In this document: piece after piece, positions 1-7,833 of the stretch
Layout: each line of letters begins with the position of its first letter
Position numbering within the stretch: position 1 is the stretch's first letter
Assembly: GCF_900142525.1 (NCBI RefSeq)
Contig: NZ_FRBD01000019.1
Span: 51,910 to 115,909, forward strand
DNA: 64,000 bases
DNA from: Xylanibacter ruminicola
GTDB lineage: Bacteria > Bacteroidota > Bacteroidia > Bacteroidales > Bacteroidaceae
Direction: 5' to 3'
Notes under the pieces: generated by a model
What the model was told of the DNA's origin: nothing
Databases searched by the model: none
Seen by the model: only the letters and a program-made list of their open reading frames with translations
Made by a program: the position numbers and the translations under genes

Positions 1-1404
1 CAGATTGTATTCCACGCTGACGATGCTAAGGAGTGGCACGAGAATGGTCATCAGGTAGTTCTGGTTCGTATCGAGACCTCACCTGAGGATCTGGCTGGTA
101 TGGCTGCTGCCGAGGGTATCCTCACCGCTCGTGGTGGTATGACCTCTCACGCTGCTGTTGTGGCTCGTGGTATGGGTAAGTGCTGCGTATCGGGTGTTGG
201 TGCTCTGAATGTAAGCTATAAGGATAAGACTGTTGAGATCGACGGTACAGTATATAAGGAGGGTGACTACATCTCTCTGAACGGTACAACCGGTCAGGTT
301 TACGCTGGCGAGGTTCCAACCAAGGCTGCTGAGCTTTCGGGCGACTTCAAGGAGCTGATGGACCTCTGCGACAAGTACACCAAGCTGCAGGTTCGTACCA
401 ATGCTGATACACCACACGATGCACAGGTTGCTCGCGCATTCGGTGCTAAGGGTATCGGTCTGACACGTACCGAGCACATGTTCTTCGAGGATCAGAAGAT
501 CGTTGCTATGCGTGAGATGATTCTGGCTGATAGCGTTGCCGGACGTGAGAAGGCTCTTGCTAAGCTGCTGCCTTACCAGAAGGCCGACTTCAAGGGTATC
601 CTCGAGGCTATGGACGGTCTGCCCGTTAACATCCGTCTGCTCGATCCACCTCTCCACGAGTTCGTTCCCCACGATCAGGCTGGTCAGGAGACCATGGCTA
701 AGGAGATGGGCGTAAGCTTGGAGGAGATCAAGCGTCGTGTTGACTCACTCGCTGAGAACAACCCAATGCTGGGTCACCGTGGTTGCCGTCTGGGTATCAC
801 CTTCCCTGAGATTACCGCTATGCAGACCAAGGCTATCCTCTCTGCCGCTTGCGAGCTGAAGAAGGAGGGCAAAAACCCAATGCCAGAGATCATGGTTCCT
901 CTGATTGGTACTATCAACGAGCTCAAGCAGCAGAAGGAGATTATCCAGTATGCCGCTAAGGAGGTATTCGCTGAGTACGGTATCGAGGTTGAGTTCGAAA
1001 TCGGTACAATGATCGAGATTCCACGTGCTGCCCTGACTGCTGATCTGATTGCTTCAGAGGCTCAGTACTTCTCATTCGGTACCAACGACCTCACTCAGAT
1101 GACCTTCGGTTACAGCCGCGACGATATCGCTTCGTTCCTGCCTGTATACCTCGACAAGAAGATTCTGAAGGTTGACCCATTCCAGGTTCTCGACCAGGTT
1201 GGTGTAGGCCGTCTCATTAAGTTTGCCGTTAAGGAGGGTCGTGAGGTTCGTCCAGACCTGCGTTGCGGTATCTGTGGTGAGCATGGTGGTGAGCCTAGCT
1301 CTGTTAAGTTCTGCGCTAAGGTTGGCATGAACTACGCAAGCTGTTCTCCATTCCGTGTGCCCATCGCACGCCTCGCCGCCGCGCAGGCAGCTGTTGAAGA
1401 GTAA
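1..1404 (+). CDS. ppdK: Pyruvate, phosphate dikinase, C-terminal part (5' end outside the window)
   Basis: Interconverts pyruvate, ATP and phosphate with PEP, AMP and pyrophosphate in the cytoplasm. The frame is open from base 1, so the start lies upstream. The swivelling phosphohistidine domain is visible: TARGGMTSHAAVVARGMGKC, with the catalytic His codon at 148-150. The PEP/pyruvate-binding TIM barrel follows, including MVPLIGTINELK, FEIGTMIEIPRA, FSFGTNDLTQMTFG and the catalytic-Cys motif CGICGEHGG near the C-terminus. Codon use is strongly biased (ggt, cgt, aag), as expected of a highly expressed gene. The last ten codons (LAAAQAAVEE) recur twice more in the window. A good terminator follows directly. 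Confidence 0.97.
   Translation, partial: QIVFHADDAKEWHENGHQVVLVRIETSPEDLAGMAAAEGILTARGGMTSHAAVVARGMGKCCVSGVGALNVSYKDKTVEIDGTVYKEGDYISLNGTTGQVYAGEVPTKAAELSGDFKELMDLCDKYTKLQVRTNADTPHDAQVARAFGAKGIGLTRTEHMFFEDQKIVAMREMILADSVAGREKALAKLLPYQKADFKGILEAMDGLPVNIRLLDPPLHEFVPHDQAGQETMAKEMGVSLEEIKRRVDSLAENNPMLGHRGCRLGITFPEITAMQTKAILSAACELKKEGKNPMPEIMVPLIGTINELKQQKEIIQYAAKEVFAEYGIEVEFEIGTMIEIPRAALTADLIASEAQYFSFGTNDLTQMTFGYSRDDIASFLPVYLDKKILKVDPFQVLDQVGVGRLIKFAVKEGREVRPDLRCGICGEHGGEPSSVKFCAKVGMNYASCSPFRVPIARLAAAQAAVEE
1372..1404 (+). repeat. ppdK 3'-tail, copy A (native gene end)
   Basis: These 33 bases encode LAAAQAAVEE plus stop and form the true end of ppdK. Nearly the same peptide-coding tail appears at 3728-3760 and 51706-51735, always on the + strand and always followed by a terminator. 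The differences between copies are almost all synonymous. Confidence 0.85.
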
Positions 1405-1429
1405 TCTGAATACTCTGATATAATGAAAG

Positions 1430-1459
1430 GGACCTGTCCGTTTGGGCAGGTCCTTTTTT
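1430..1459 (+). terminator. Rho-independent terminator of ppdK
   Basis: A 10-bp stem (GGACCTGTCC pairing with GGGCAGGTCC through one G-U pair) with a 4-base loop is followed by six T residues. Confidence 0.9.
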
Positions 1460-1531
1460 AGTCTTCGGAAGAAGGTTTCCGACGATTATTGACTAAAAAC
1501 GTTGCATAATTTGCGATAATTTGCAGATTTG

Positions 1532-1563
1532 TTTGGCTATTCGACATTATTTTAGTATTTTTG
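1532..1563 (+). promoter_or_regulatory. Bacteroidota-type promoter of the first fic gene
   Basis: TTTG at 1532-1535 is 20 bases upstream of TATTTTTG at 1556-1563, matching the TTTG / TAnnTTTG consensus. It lies 57 bases before the ATG at 1620, which argues against the in-frame ATG-like starts at 1521 and 1587. Confidence 0.75.
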
Positions 1564-1619
1564 CCGCAGAATTTGCGACGTTGTATATGAAATTTTGTCG
1601 CATAAAGTACGAATGCATT

Positions 1620-2915
1620 ATGTATATACACGAAAGAGACAATTGGACAAACTTCCGTTGGGACACTTCTAAGGTGTCGCTTCTTCAGGAGATAGTATTC
1701 CGTAAGCAGGGGTTGCTTTATGGCAGGTTAAGTTCATTGGGATTTGACAGCAAATTACGTGCGATGGCGGAGAACCTGACCTACGACGTAGTGTATTCTT
1801 CGGAAATTGAAGGCATACGGCTGAACGTAGATGAGGTGCGTTCTTCCATTGCCCGGAAGCTTGGTATTGAGAATGTGAAATATACTGCGCCATCGCATTA
1901 TGTCGATTCCGTCGTGGGTGTGATGCTCGAAGCGGTTCAACATTATGATATGCCCCTCAGTAAAGAGAAATTGTGCGCTTGGCAATCCGCTTTCTTTCCT
2001 TCGGGTTATAGCGAAGGAAGCCAGATAGAAATAGGTCAGTACCGTACAAACGAGGAGCATATTGTCAGCGGGATGTTCGGACGTGAGAAGATTCACTATA
2101 TTGCTCCTTCTCCAGAGCGTGTAGAAGAGGAGATGGGAAAATTCCTCATCTGGTTTGATGGCGAGGAGCCAGTAAGCAGCGTCATCCGTTCTGCCATCGC
2201 TCATTTTTGGTTTGTAAGCATTCATCCCTTCGAGGATGGTAATGGGCGGTTGGCCCGCATTCTTTCAGACATGCTTCTTGCTCGTGGAGAAAAGAGCGAG
2301 TTCCGTTTCTACAATGTTTCATCACAGATTAATAAGGACAAGAATCACTACTACGAGATTCTGGAACGGATGCAGCATGGCGATGGCGATATAACGGAGT
2401 GGTTGGTGTGGTACATGCAGAAATTGGTGGATGCTCTCGACGAAGCAGATACCATCGTCACTACCATTTTGAATAAGAGTTTCTTCTGGCAGAAAGCTTC
2501 CGCTGTACCAATGACAGAAAGGCAAACGCAGATGCTCAATCTGTTCCTTGACGGCTACGAGGCAAAGATAACGTCAAAGACGTGGGCATCATTGGCCAAG
2601 TGCTCGAAAGACACAGCTATACGTGACATACAGGACTTGATTAACAAGAACATCCTGAAAGAGGACATTCCAGGAGCTAAACGCCCAAGCTACTCCATTG
2701 TCTATGATGCAGAAGACATGACGCAATTCTTCGCAGAGATAAGCATTACTGAAGAAAATGGCATTCCATATCTCAATGCCTTGTATAAAGGTAAGAAACC
2801 AATTTGCGAAAGAATTCTCAGACTCGATGCTGACCGATTCCAGAAAGGCGATTTGCCATTGTCTAATCTACTCAGTAAATACTGTTCGTATATAGTTGCA
2901 AGTAATAGAGAATAG
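1620..2915 (+). CDS. Fic family protein (predicted AMP transferase) with C-terminal wHTH-like region
   Basis: Fic domains transfer AMP (or another nucleotide moiety) to hydroxyl groups of target proteins. The core motif HPFEDGNGRLAR is complete, with the catalytic His and the phosphate-binding loop. An N-terminal SSEIEG fits the [ST]xxxE[GN] inhibitory helix, so this is a self-inhibited Fic rather than one relying on a separate antitoxin. The C-terminal third has a region resembling a winged helix (TSKTWASLAKCSKDTAIRDI). The start at 1620 (MYIHERDNW) is chosen because a consensus promoter lies just upstream. Together with the following gene it sits between two copies of the ppdK tail, suggesting it arrived as cargo. 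Target unknown. Confidence 0.9.
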   Translation: MYIHERDNWTNFRWDTSKVSLLQEIVFRKQGLLYGRLSSLGFDSKLRAMAENLTYDVVYSSEIEGIRLNVDEVRSSIARKLGIENVKYTAPSHYVDSVVGVMLEAVQHYDMPLSKEKLCAWQSAFFPSGYSEGSQIEIGQYRTNEEHIVSGMFGREKIHYIAPSPERVEEEMGKFLIWFDGEEPVSSVIRSAIAHFWFVSIHPFEDGNGRLARILSDMLLARGEKSEFRFYNVSSQINKDKNHYYEILERMQHGDGDITEWLVWYMQKLVDALDEADTIVTTILNKSFFWQKASAVPMTERQTQMLNLFLDGYEAKITSKTWASLAKCSKDTAIRDIQDLINKNILKEDIPGAKRPSYSIVYDAEDMTQFFAEISITEENGIPYLNALYKGKKPICERILRLDADRFQKGDLPLSNLLSKYCSYIVASNRE

Positions 2916-2950
2916 AAAAAATAGAAATGTAAACATATGAATTTAAAATT

Positions 2951-3565
2951 ATGACCAGAGAAGAATCAAGAGCACGTAACGCATTGGAGAAAGTCTCAAA
3001 TAAGTGTAGGAAACAAGTAGCAAAGAACTTTGGTTGGAAACAATGCGACTATCTCAATTGGAAAATTGATTCCGGCTATTATTTCAGCTTGTGTCATTGT
3101 GTCTTGGAGCAGGTTGAGCTTTCCGTGAAGCCATATTTTATTGATGATTTATGGTGGGACATATTTGAGGTGCCAGAATGCAAACAAGCACCTAAGAGTT
3201 TAAGAGGTAATGGAGCTTTTGCTGTTCCAGATGTACACTTAAAGGAGTACTTTGTCTTTGATACAGACAAAATTCCTGTTTACACAGAAGATGATGTGGT
3301 CGCCCGATGGGAAAGCACGTTCAATACCATAGAATCAGACATTGCTCATTTCCTCAGCGAGAATCCCAATCCCGATGCTTTTTGCCCAACGGGGCGAACT
3401 AACCGCATTTACGAACTAATGATGGACATACACTCAGGTAATCTTGACCAAGTTCAAGAAAAGATTGAATTATCCAAGACAAACCACATTGGAGGATTCT
3501 TTCAGGGGCCCAAAGGTTATGATTATGAATATATTGAAAGATGGCTGAGTGGTCAGAAGCGGTAA
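2951..3565 (+). CDS. Hypothetical protein, 204 residues
   Basis: The frame is uninterrupted and lies 35 bases after the fic gene on the same strand, so it is probably cotranscribed. The product is soluble, with no signal peptide or membrane segment. It is rich in aromatic residues (NFGWKQCDYLNW, FIDDLWWDIFEV, a C-terminal GGFFQGPKGYDYEYIERWL). I do not recognise a family. Position in the fic-bearing segment suggests accessory DNA. Confidence 0.7.
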   Translation: MTREESRARNALEKVSNKCRKQVAKNFGWKQCDYLNWKIDSGYYFSLCHCVLEQVELSVKPYFIDDLWWDIFEVPECKQAPKSLRGNGAFAVPDVHLKEYFVFDTDKIPVYTEDDVVARWESTFNTIESDIAHFLSENPNPDAFCPTGRTNRIYELMMDIHSGNLDQVQEKIELSKTNHIGGFFQGPKGYDYEYIERWLSGQKR

Positions 3566-3727
3566 ATTTCAATTTAGCGAAAAACAAGAAAATGACATAG
3601 AAATAGATTTTTCTGCCGTAAAAACACGTTTTCGTTGCCATGAGCGTGTAAAAACGTGCAGAATGTGTCGTAAAAGAGTCGCCAGTAGTTTACAATAACT
3701 CTGTAACTCGTTGATAATCAACATCTG

Positions 3728-3760
3728 TTAGCCGCCGCACAGGCAGCAGTTGAAGAGTAA
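3728..3760 (+). repeat. ppdK 3'-tail, copy B
   Basis: Reads TTA GCC GCC GCA CAG GCA in the ppdK frame and encodes LAAAQAAVEE plus TAA exactly as the end of ppdK, differing only at synonymous positions. It is not attached to any open gene: upstream (3566-3727) I see no coding sequence. The likely reading is an attachment-site scar from insertion at the 3' end of ppdK. The block lies directly before a strong terminator, which may be the original ppdK terminator. Confidence 0.7.
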
Positions 3761-3787
3761 TCCCCTTCAATCATTATAAAAAAAGAA

Positions 3788-3819
3788 CCCCGTCAAGTCA
3801 TCACTTGATGGGGATTTTT
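3788..3819 (+). terminator. Strong Rho-independent terminator
   Basis: An 11-bp stem (CCCCGTCAAGT with ACTTGATGGGG, one G-U pair) and a CATC loop are followed by TTTTTA. It stands 27 bases after ppdK-tail copy B. Confidence 0.9.
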
Positions 3820-3927
3820 ATTGAAAAGTGTAGTTTTTGCACTGAGTAATATTACTCACTCCACTGAGTAAAATTTCTGGTACACTGTTAAGTGTTTGAC
3901 TGTTAGGTGATTATGAGTTTGTTGTTT

Positions 3928-4257
3928 TTAAAATAAAGAAGCAATTAATGAATATAGGTAACTGCCGAAACTTACTAAAGCCCATATCATAAGAGCAATG
4001 AGTAAAAGCAGGATGATGAGAATTACGGCTGATTGTATGGCTTTTCGGTTTACTTCTTTGATGACTAGTTCATTGCCGTCGACAAATCCTTGAATCATCG
4101 CCATATTTTTGGTATTGGCGCGATGGAAAACATCAATAATGTCGCCAATAAAGAATGGTATCATGCCCAAAAGCACATCTCGAAGTGCATTGTTGATAAT
4201 AGCAAGAGTAAGGGGTATACTTTTGATAACGCGCGTTGAGAAATAGATATTAAGGCC
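3928..4257 (-). pseudogene. Truncated DUF4112 membrane protein gene
   Basis: From 4257 leftward the frame reads GLNIYFSTRVIKSIPL and on through MIPFFIGDIIDVFHRANTKN to a C-terminal transmembrane helix. It is very close to the C-terminal two thirds of the intact DUF4112 gene at 12253-12732. The N-terminal part, including the IIGIIPGWGDALV segment of the paralog, is missing. The frame stays open further upstream (about 4313) but reads unrelated sequence there. The longest conventional ORF would start at a GTG inside the domain. I read it as a decayed duplicate. Confidence 0.8.
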
Positions 4258-4395
4258 CCAAGTGTCTCTACCGTTTTCTTTATGTCTAAACTCATATCCA
4301 TTAATTATTTCTTAATTTTGAACTCGTATTCATTATCAAAATCGCTTCCCTCTTTTACAAATCTCCAACGTCGAGAATCTTGTTTATTCTTTATT

Positions 4396-4504
4396 AGTGA
4401 ATGGTGAATGGTGAATAGTGAATAGTGAAATGTTCAATGTTCAATGGTCAATGTTTAATGGTCAATGTTCAATGTTCAATGGTCAATGTTCAATGTTCAA
4501 TGTT
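4396..4504. repeat. Minisatellite of 7-8 base units
   Basis: The first part repeats GTGAATG/GTGAATA about five times; the rest repeats GTTCAATG and GTCAATG about ten times. No open frame crosses it. Related fragments of the same flavour occur in other intergenic gaps, for example around 11560-11579. There are no unique spacers, so this is not a CRISPR array. Confidence 0.85.
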
Positions 4505-4511
4505 TACCGCC

Positions 4512-4544
4512 GCACGTGAGAGTTTTTACGCGCGCACGTGAGAG
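4512..4544. repeat. Direct repeat GCACGTGAGAG, two copies 22 bases apart
   Basis: Perfect copies occupy 4512-4522 and 4534-4544, about two helical turns apart. They lie just downstream, on the minus strand, of a TACCTTTG box at 4568-4561. They could bind a regulator or simply be part of the neighbouring repeat field. Confidence 0.5.
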
Positions 4545-4560
4545 CGTTATTTTTACGATG

Positions 4561-4568
4561 CAAAGGTA
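4561..4568 (-). promoter_or_regulatory. -7 promoter element facing left (TACCTTTG)
   Basis: The minus strand reads TACCTTTG, the Bacteroidota -7 element, in the sequence ATGCAAAGGTAC of the plus strand. It would transcribe leftwards through the minisatellite into the DUF4112 remnant, so it may be the surviving promoter of that gene. No clear -33 TTTG is present. Confidence 0.45.
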
Positions 4569-4691
4569 CTACAAATAGATTGCGGTTTGCGAATACTTTT
4601 CTAATTATTTGTGAGAAATTTTTATCCCTATTCATTGTCATCATTGTCATTGTCATTAAGGTCATTAAGCTTTCTGAACTCTAAAAAGTAG

Positions 4692-4729
4692 CTATAAAAT
4701 ATATATTATATATAATATATATTTTATAG
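4692..4729. repeat. Perfect 38-base AT-rich palindrome
   Basis: The two 19-base halves are exact reverse complements, centred between 4710 and 4711. All but the outermost C-G pair is A/T. There is no loop, so it would extrude as a cruciform or form a long RNA hairpin. Nearby direct repeats of TGTCATTG/CATTGTCAT surround it. Confidence 0.9.
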
Positions 4730-5139
4730 AGATAATTTTACCCATCCAACCTCCAAACCCTTAATGACAATCATGACAATGACAATCCATGACAACGGTG
4801 TACAGAGGAGTTTTCTACGTTAGGCATCCATTCGCCAAGAACAAGCAATCAGAAACTTGACGGACGCAGTTTCGACCTTCAAGGCCGTCCTACATCGCCA
4901 AACTCACGCGGCCTCCGCATTGTTATGACACCAAACGGACCTATAAAGGAAATCTGACGAGAAGTGTCGGTAGAGAAAATCAGAGTGTTTGTCAGACATC
5001 TTAATGGCATCGGGGGGGAACATTCAAATATTTACAAGCGAAAGTTCGGCGAGATTCGTACTTGCCAAGTTAATAACCAAACATCTAATGCACTCAAGGT
5101 TCACGTCGACTCTGACAACAAAACCTCATACCTAATTCA

Positions 5140-5382
5140 GGTATCAGGTTCAAACTACAAGGCCAACACGTAGACCCTGAAGATAAGGGCACCCTCCCAA
5201 TTCGGGAGACTGCCTATGAAACTCGAGTCGTGGTCATCAACGAGTCAGGTCTCTACTCACTCATCCTCTCATCTAAGCTCCCGCAGGCCAAGGCCTTCAA
5301 GCGCTGGGTAACCTCTGAGGTGCTGCTGAAAACCCAGACACCAGCTATGCTTAAAACTGTCATTGTCATGACTGTCATTTAG
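5140..5382 (+). pseudogene. BRO-N (phage antirepressor-type) fragment
   Basis: Frame 1 reads LPIRETAYETRVVVINESGL, then YSLILSSKLPQAKAFKRWVT and SEVL, before a TAG at 5380-5382. This is the typical second half of a BRO-N domain found in phage antirepressors. There is no start codon or N-terminal half in this frame. Upstream, 4800-5170 holds only short broken frames (one of 69 codons at 4964-5173 that I do not recognise). I interpret the whole as a decayed prophage remnant. Confidence 0.75.
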
Positions 5383-5584
5383 AGTGTAGAACAATTGCGA
5401 GGATTGTTTAACGATTGGCTCAGTTGGCGAACTTGTGAAGTCAGGTAATCATGCAGCTGCCGCGAGCGCACTACTGCAGCAACATTATAGCAAAACAAAA
5501 TGTCGTAACAACTACAACTACAGCGTATTTCGTTATGCCAAAATGTATTTTGGGACATCAATCATTAACTTTTTTGCTAAAAGT

Positions 5585-5615
5585 TTTGTTGTTTGCTAAG
5601 AAACTACTATCTTTG
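5585..5615 (+). promoter_or_regulatory. Promoter of the second fic gene
   Basis: TTTG at 5585-5588 and TATCTTTG at 5608-5615 are separated by 19 bases, an excellent match to the Bacteroidota consensus. The predicted leader to the ATG at 5733 is about 110 bases and contains the GGTGGTA repeats. Confidence 0.8.
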
Positions 5616-5628
5616 TGGCCAGTATCTA

Positions 5629-5728
5629 TAAAGGTGGTACGCAACCCACTTAAAAAGGTGGTATGTATGGCAAATTTGCATAAATCGACCTTAAAAGGTG
5701 GTATGTAACCCACTTAAAATGGTGGTAC
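5629..5728 (+). repeat. Four GGTGGTA repeats in the fic leader
   Basis: Copies of (CT)TAAA(A/T)GGTGGTA(C/T) begin near 5629, 5650, 5690 and 5713. Two are preceded by the same AACCCACTTAAA context. They lie between the predicted transcription start and the fic start codon. They could be operator sites for autoregulation by the Fic protein, which carries a C-terminal wHTH; that is inference. Confidence 0.75.
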
Positions 5729-5732
5729 AATT

Positions 5733-6800
5733 ATGAAGGTAGAAGAAATATACAAAGATTGGAAGTCGCTCTTCCCACTTTCGGAAGCGCACGTGGAGCT
5801 TTTGCGTAACAAGTTTACGACTGAGTATAACTACAACAGTAACCACATTGAAGGCAACACGCTGACCTATGGACAGACAGAGTTGCTTTTAATGTTTGGC
5901 AAGGTGAGTGGCGAAGGAAACCTAAAGGACTTTGTTGATATGAAAGCCAGTCAGGTGGGTGTAGAGATGGTTATGGAAGCTGTACGTGACAAAAACATGC
6001 CACTGACACAGAATTTTATCCGTCAGTTACACAAAGTGCTTCTGCGCGAAGACTATACCGTCTATCGAGATCTTCCTGGAGGTGGACAGACAAGTTATAC
6101 CGTTCATGCAGGACAGTATAAAACACGTCCCAACAGTGTTATAACTCGATATGGCGACCGCTTTGAATATGCATCGCCTGAAGAAACGGCATCACTGATG
6201 GGGGATCTTGTGGATTGGTATAACTCTGCTGAGCAAGATGGTAAGTTATCGCCTGTTGAGTTGGCAGCTTTGTTTCATTACCGCTACATCCGTATTCACC
6301 CATTCGAAGATGGTAACGGACGTATTGCTCGTTTGATGGTGAACTACATTATGGCTCGTCATGGTTGGCCCATGATTGTTATCCGCAATCGCAAAAAGGC
6401 TGAATACTTAGAGGCTTTACATCGTTCTGACCAGAAAATCGGTAAAGTACCTTCTGATGGTGCTCACGCCACAATAGGTAAGATAACATCATTCCTCGCT
6501 TTCTTTCGTCAGACAGTATGCGAGGAAATGCAATGTGAGATAGACATCGTAAAGAATGCAGATAAAGACACTTGGTGGTACGATGGACAGAGAATTAACT
6601 TCAGAAGCGAGAATGGTAGTCTGTTGCTTACACTTATGCATGATAAGCCTTTTATAACCTTCTCCGAAATGGCAGATCGTATATCAGTAAATCGTTCAGC
6701 AGTGCAAAAGCAGATTGAGGGATTCAGGAAGAAAGGCTATGTGGACCGACGTGACGATGGTAGTTGGCATATTCTTGCAATGAATTCAAAAATAATGTAG
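5733..6800 (+). CDS. Fic family protein with C-terminal winged helix-turn-helix
   Basis: The Fic core HPFEDGNGRIAR is intact (catalytic His, GNGR phosphate loop) and NSNHIEGNT in the N-terminal region carries the inhibitory [ST]xxxE[GN] helix. Length (355 residues) and order, N-terminal helical region, Fic domain, then a wHTH with ITFSEMADRISVNRSAVQKQ, match the Fic-wHTH proteins common in Bacteroidota. It is only distantly similar to the first Fic protein at 1620. A consensus promoter and a repeated leader motif lie upstream, compatible with self-regulation. Predicted activity is protein AMPylation; the target cannot be told from sequence. Confidence 0.9.
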   Translation: MKVEEIYKDWKSLFPLSEAHVELLRNKFTTEYNYNSNHIEGNTLTYGQTELLLMFGKVSGEGNLKDFVDMKASQVGVEMVMEAVRDKNMPLTQNFIRQLHKVLLREDYTVYRDLPGGGQTSYTVHAGQYKTRPNSVITRYGDRFEYASPEETASLMGDLVDWYNSAEQDGKLSPVELAALFHYRYIRIHPFEDGNGRIARLMVNYIMARHGWPMIVIRNRKKAEYLEALHRSDQKIGKVPSDGAHATIGKITSFLAFFRQTVCEEMQCEIDIVKNADKDTWWYDGQRINFRSENGSLLLTLMHDKPFITFSEMADRISVNRSAVQKQIEGFRKKGYVDRRDDGSWHILAMNSKIM

Positions 6801-6929
6801 CGCATTCGTAATTTAGTACTACTAAGAAAGAGCCTACTTGAAGGATTGGAAAAGTTTGGTGAGCACAGATCGGATATTAAATCTTTCATTGTTGAATTAC
6901 GTCAGTTGATAAATGATGAGAAATGCTAA
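6801..6929 (+). other. Open 42-codon extension beyond the fic stop codon
   Basis: After the TAG at 6798-6800 the same frame continues open to TAA at 6927-6929. It reads like real protein (LRKSLLEGLEKFGEHRSDIK). Either the fic gene once had a longer C-terminus that was cut by a nonsense mutation, or this is the tail of another decayed gene. Confidence 0.4.
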
Positions 6930-6984
6930 TTTCAAAGTGTACACCCAATGTACACCTAACGTAGAAATATTTCAAAAACAGAGG

Positions 6985-7023
6985 TAAAAAAGAAAGTCCC
7001 CGTAAGTTGTTTACTTACAGGGA
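6985..7023 (-). terminator. Terminator facing left, downstream of the tRNA-His fragment
   Basis: The stem TCCCTGTAAG/CTTACGGGGA (one mismatch) is followed on the minus strand by CTTTCTTTTTTA. It lies 23 bases beyond the 3' end of the tRNA-His fragment and is probably its original terminator. Confidence 0.6.
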
Positions 7024-7045
7024 TTTACGCGAGTTTTAAACTCTT

Positions 7046-7090
7046 TGGGGTGCCTGGTGGGACTCGAACCCACGACATTCAGAACCACAA
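7046..7090 (-). pseudogene. 3' half of a tRNA-His gene
   Basis: The minus strand shows the anticodon loop TTGTGGT with GTG anticodon (7088-7086), the 3' anticodon stem TCTGA, the T arm GTGGG-TTCGAGT-CCCAC, the acceptor strand CAGGCAC and CCCA. The expected 5' acceptor strand GTGCCTG and a proper D arm are absent: sequence beyond 7091 does not pair. So only the 3' half of the gene is here. Such fragments are typical of attachment sites of elements that integrate in tRNA genes. Confidence 0.75.
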
Positions 7091-7333
7091 GCAAGTTGTC
7101 TAATTGCCTAGGACCCCTGTATTTATCGGCATTTCAGCGTTTCTGCATTTTGCTTTTGCGCCAATTTTGCGACGAATTTTCGCAGAGTTGTAATTTACAT
7201 AATTTAAAATTTAGAAACATCCTCTTCGCTTGAGAATGCCTATCCCCCTCCGTTTTTGAAGGAACGATTTTCTAATCTGATTGCAAAGATACGAAAAATG
7301 TTGTAAATGCGTATAACTTTCCAAAACTTTTTG

Positions 7334-7341
7334 TATCTTTG
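7334..7341 (+). promoter_or_regulatory. -7 element (TATCTTTG) for the thioesterase-dinB pair
   Basis: TATCTTTG lies 33 bases before the ATG at 7375 and rules out the TTG start at 7339 that would overlap it. The -33 region is weak. Confidence 0.6.
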
Positions 7342-7374
7342 CAGCCGATTTATACAGAGATTAAGCCTAATAAG

Positions 7375-7818
7375 ATGGCAGAAGAAAGTAATAACGAGTT
7401 TCACAATGTGGTGCCGCTGCAGATACGTTTCAACGACGTTGACAAGTTCGGGCACGTGAACAATACCATATATTTTCAGTTCTACGACTCTGGTAAGACT
7501 GACTATGTCTCCACCGTATGCAAAGGTTTTGACTGGGATCGCTATGCTATCTTCGTGGTGAAGATAGAAGTGGAGTTCTTTGCCCAGATAAAAGGCACTG
7601 ACCGTATTGCCGTCCGCACCCGTACTGCCAAACTCGGCAACAAGAGTTTCCATCTGGAACAGGAAATCTTTGACACTGACACGCAGGAGGTGAAGAGCCG
7701 CTGCCTGTCGATATTGGTGCTATATGACTTGGAACAGAAGCTGTCCATGCCGTTTCCCGACGAATGGCGCAAGGCCATCAGCGACTATGACGGAGTGATT
7801 AACATCGAAGCGAAATAG
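7375..7818 (+). CDS. Acyl-CoA thioesterase, 4HBT hotdog fold
   Basis: Predicted to hydrolyse acyl-CoA or acyl-ACP thioesters. The single hotdog domain has the family pattern IRFNDVDKFGHVNNTIYFQF, in which the Asp after RFNDVD and the GHVNN turn mark the 4-hydroxybenzoyl-CoA thioesterase/YbgC group. Length of 147 residues is usual. The ATG at 7375 is preferred because the promoter element ends at 7341. The dinB gene starts 15 bases after its stop, so the two are probably cotranscribed. Confidence 0.88.
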   Translation: MAEESNNEFHNVVPLQIRFNDVDKFGHVNNTIYFQFYDSGKTDYVSTVCKGFDWDRYAIFVVKIEVEFFAQIKGTDRIAVRTRTAKLGNKSFHLEQEIFDTDTQEVKSRCLSILVLYDLEQKLSMPFPDEWRKAISDYDGVINIEAK

Positions 7819-7833
7819 GCAAAGAATTAGCTT

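Noticed and set aside
1521..1619. Upstream extension of the first Fic protein
   Set aside because: The promoter's -7 box at 1556-1563 lies inside this stretch, so transcription starts after the proposed upstream start.
4396..4504. Repeat field considered as a CRISPR array
   Set aside because: Units are only 7-8 bases, tandem, with no spacers of constant length and no cas genes in the window.
4964..5173. 69-codon frame as an independent gene
   Set aside because: It overlaps broken phage sequence, has no promoter or family, and ends at the frame junction with the BRO fragment.
7046..7120. Complete functional tRNA-His
   Set aside because: The 5' acceptor strand GTGCCTG is absent and the anticodon stem does not pair on its 5' side.
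7045..7233. 62-codon frame over the tRNA-His fragment
   Set aside because: It is the antisense reading of tRNA sequence (GLEPTTFR type artefact).
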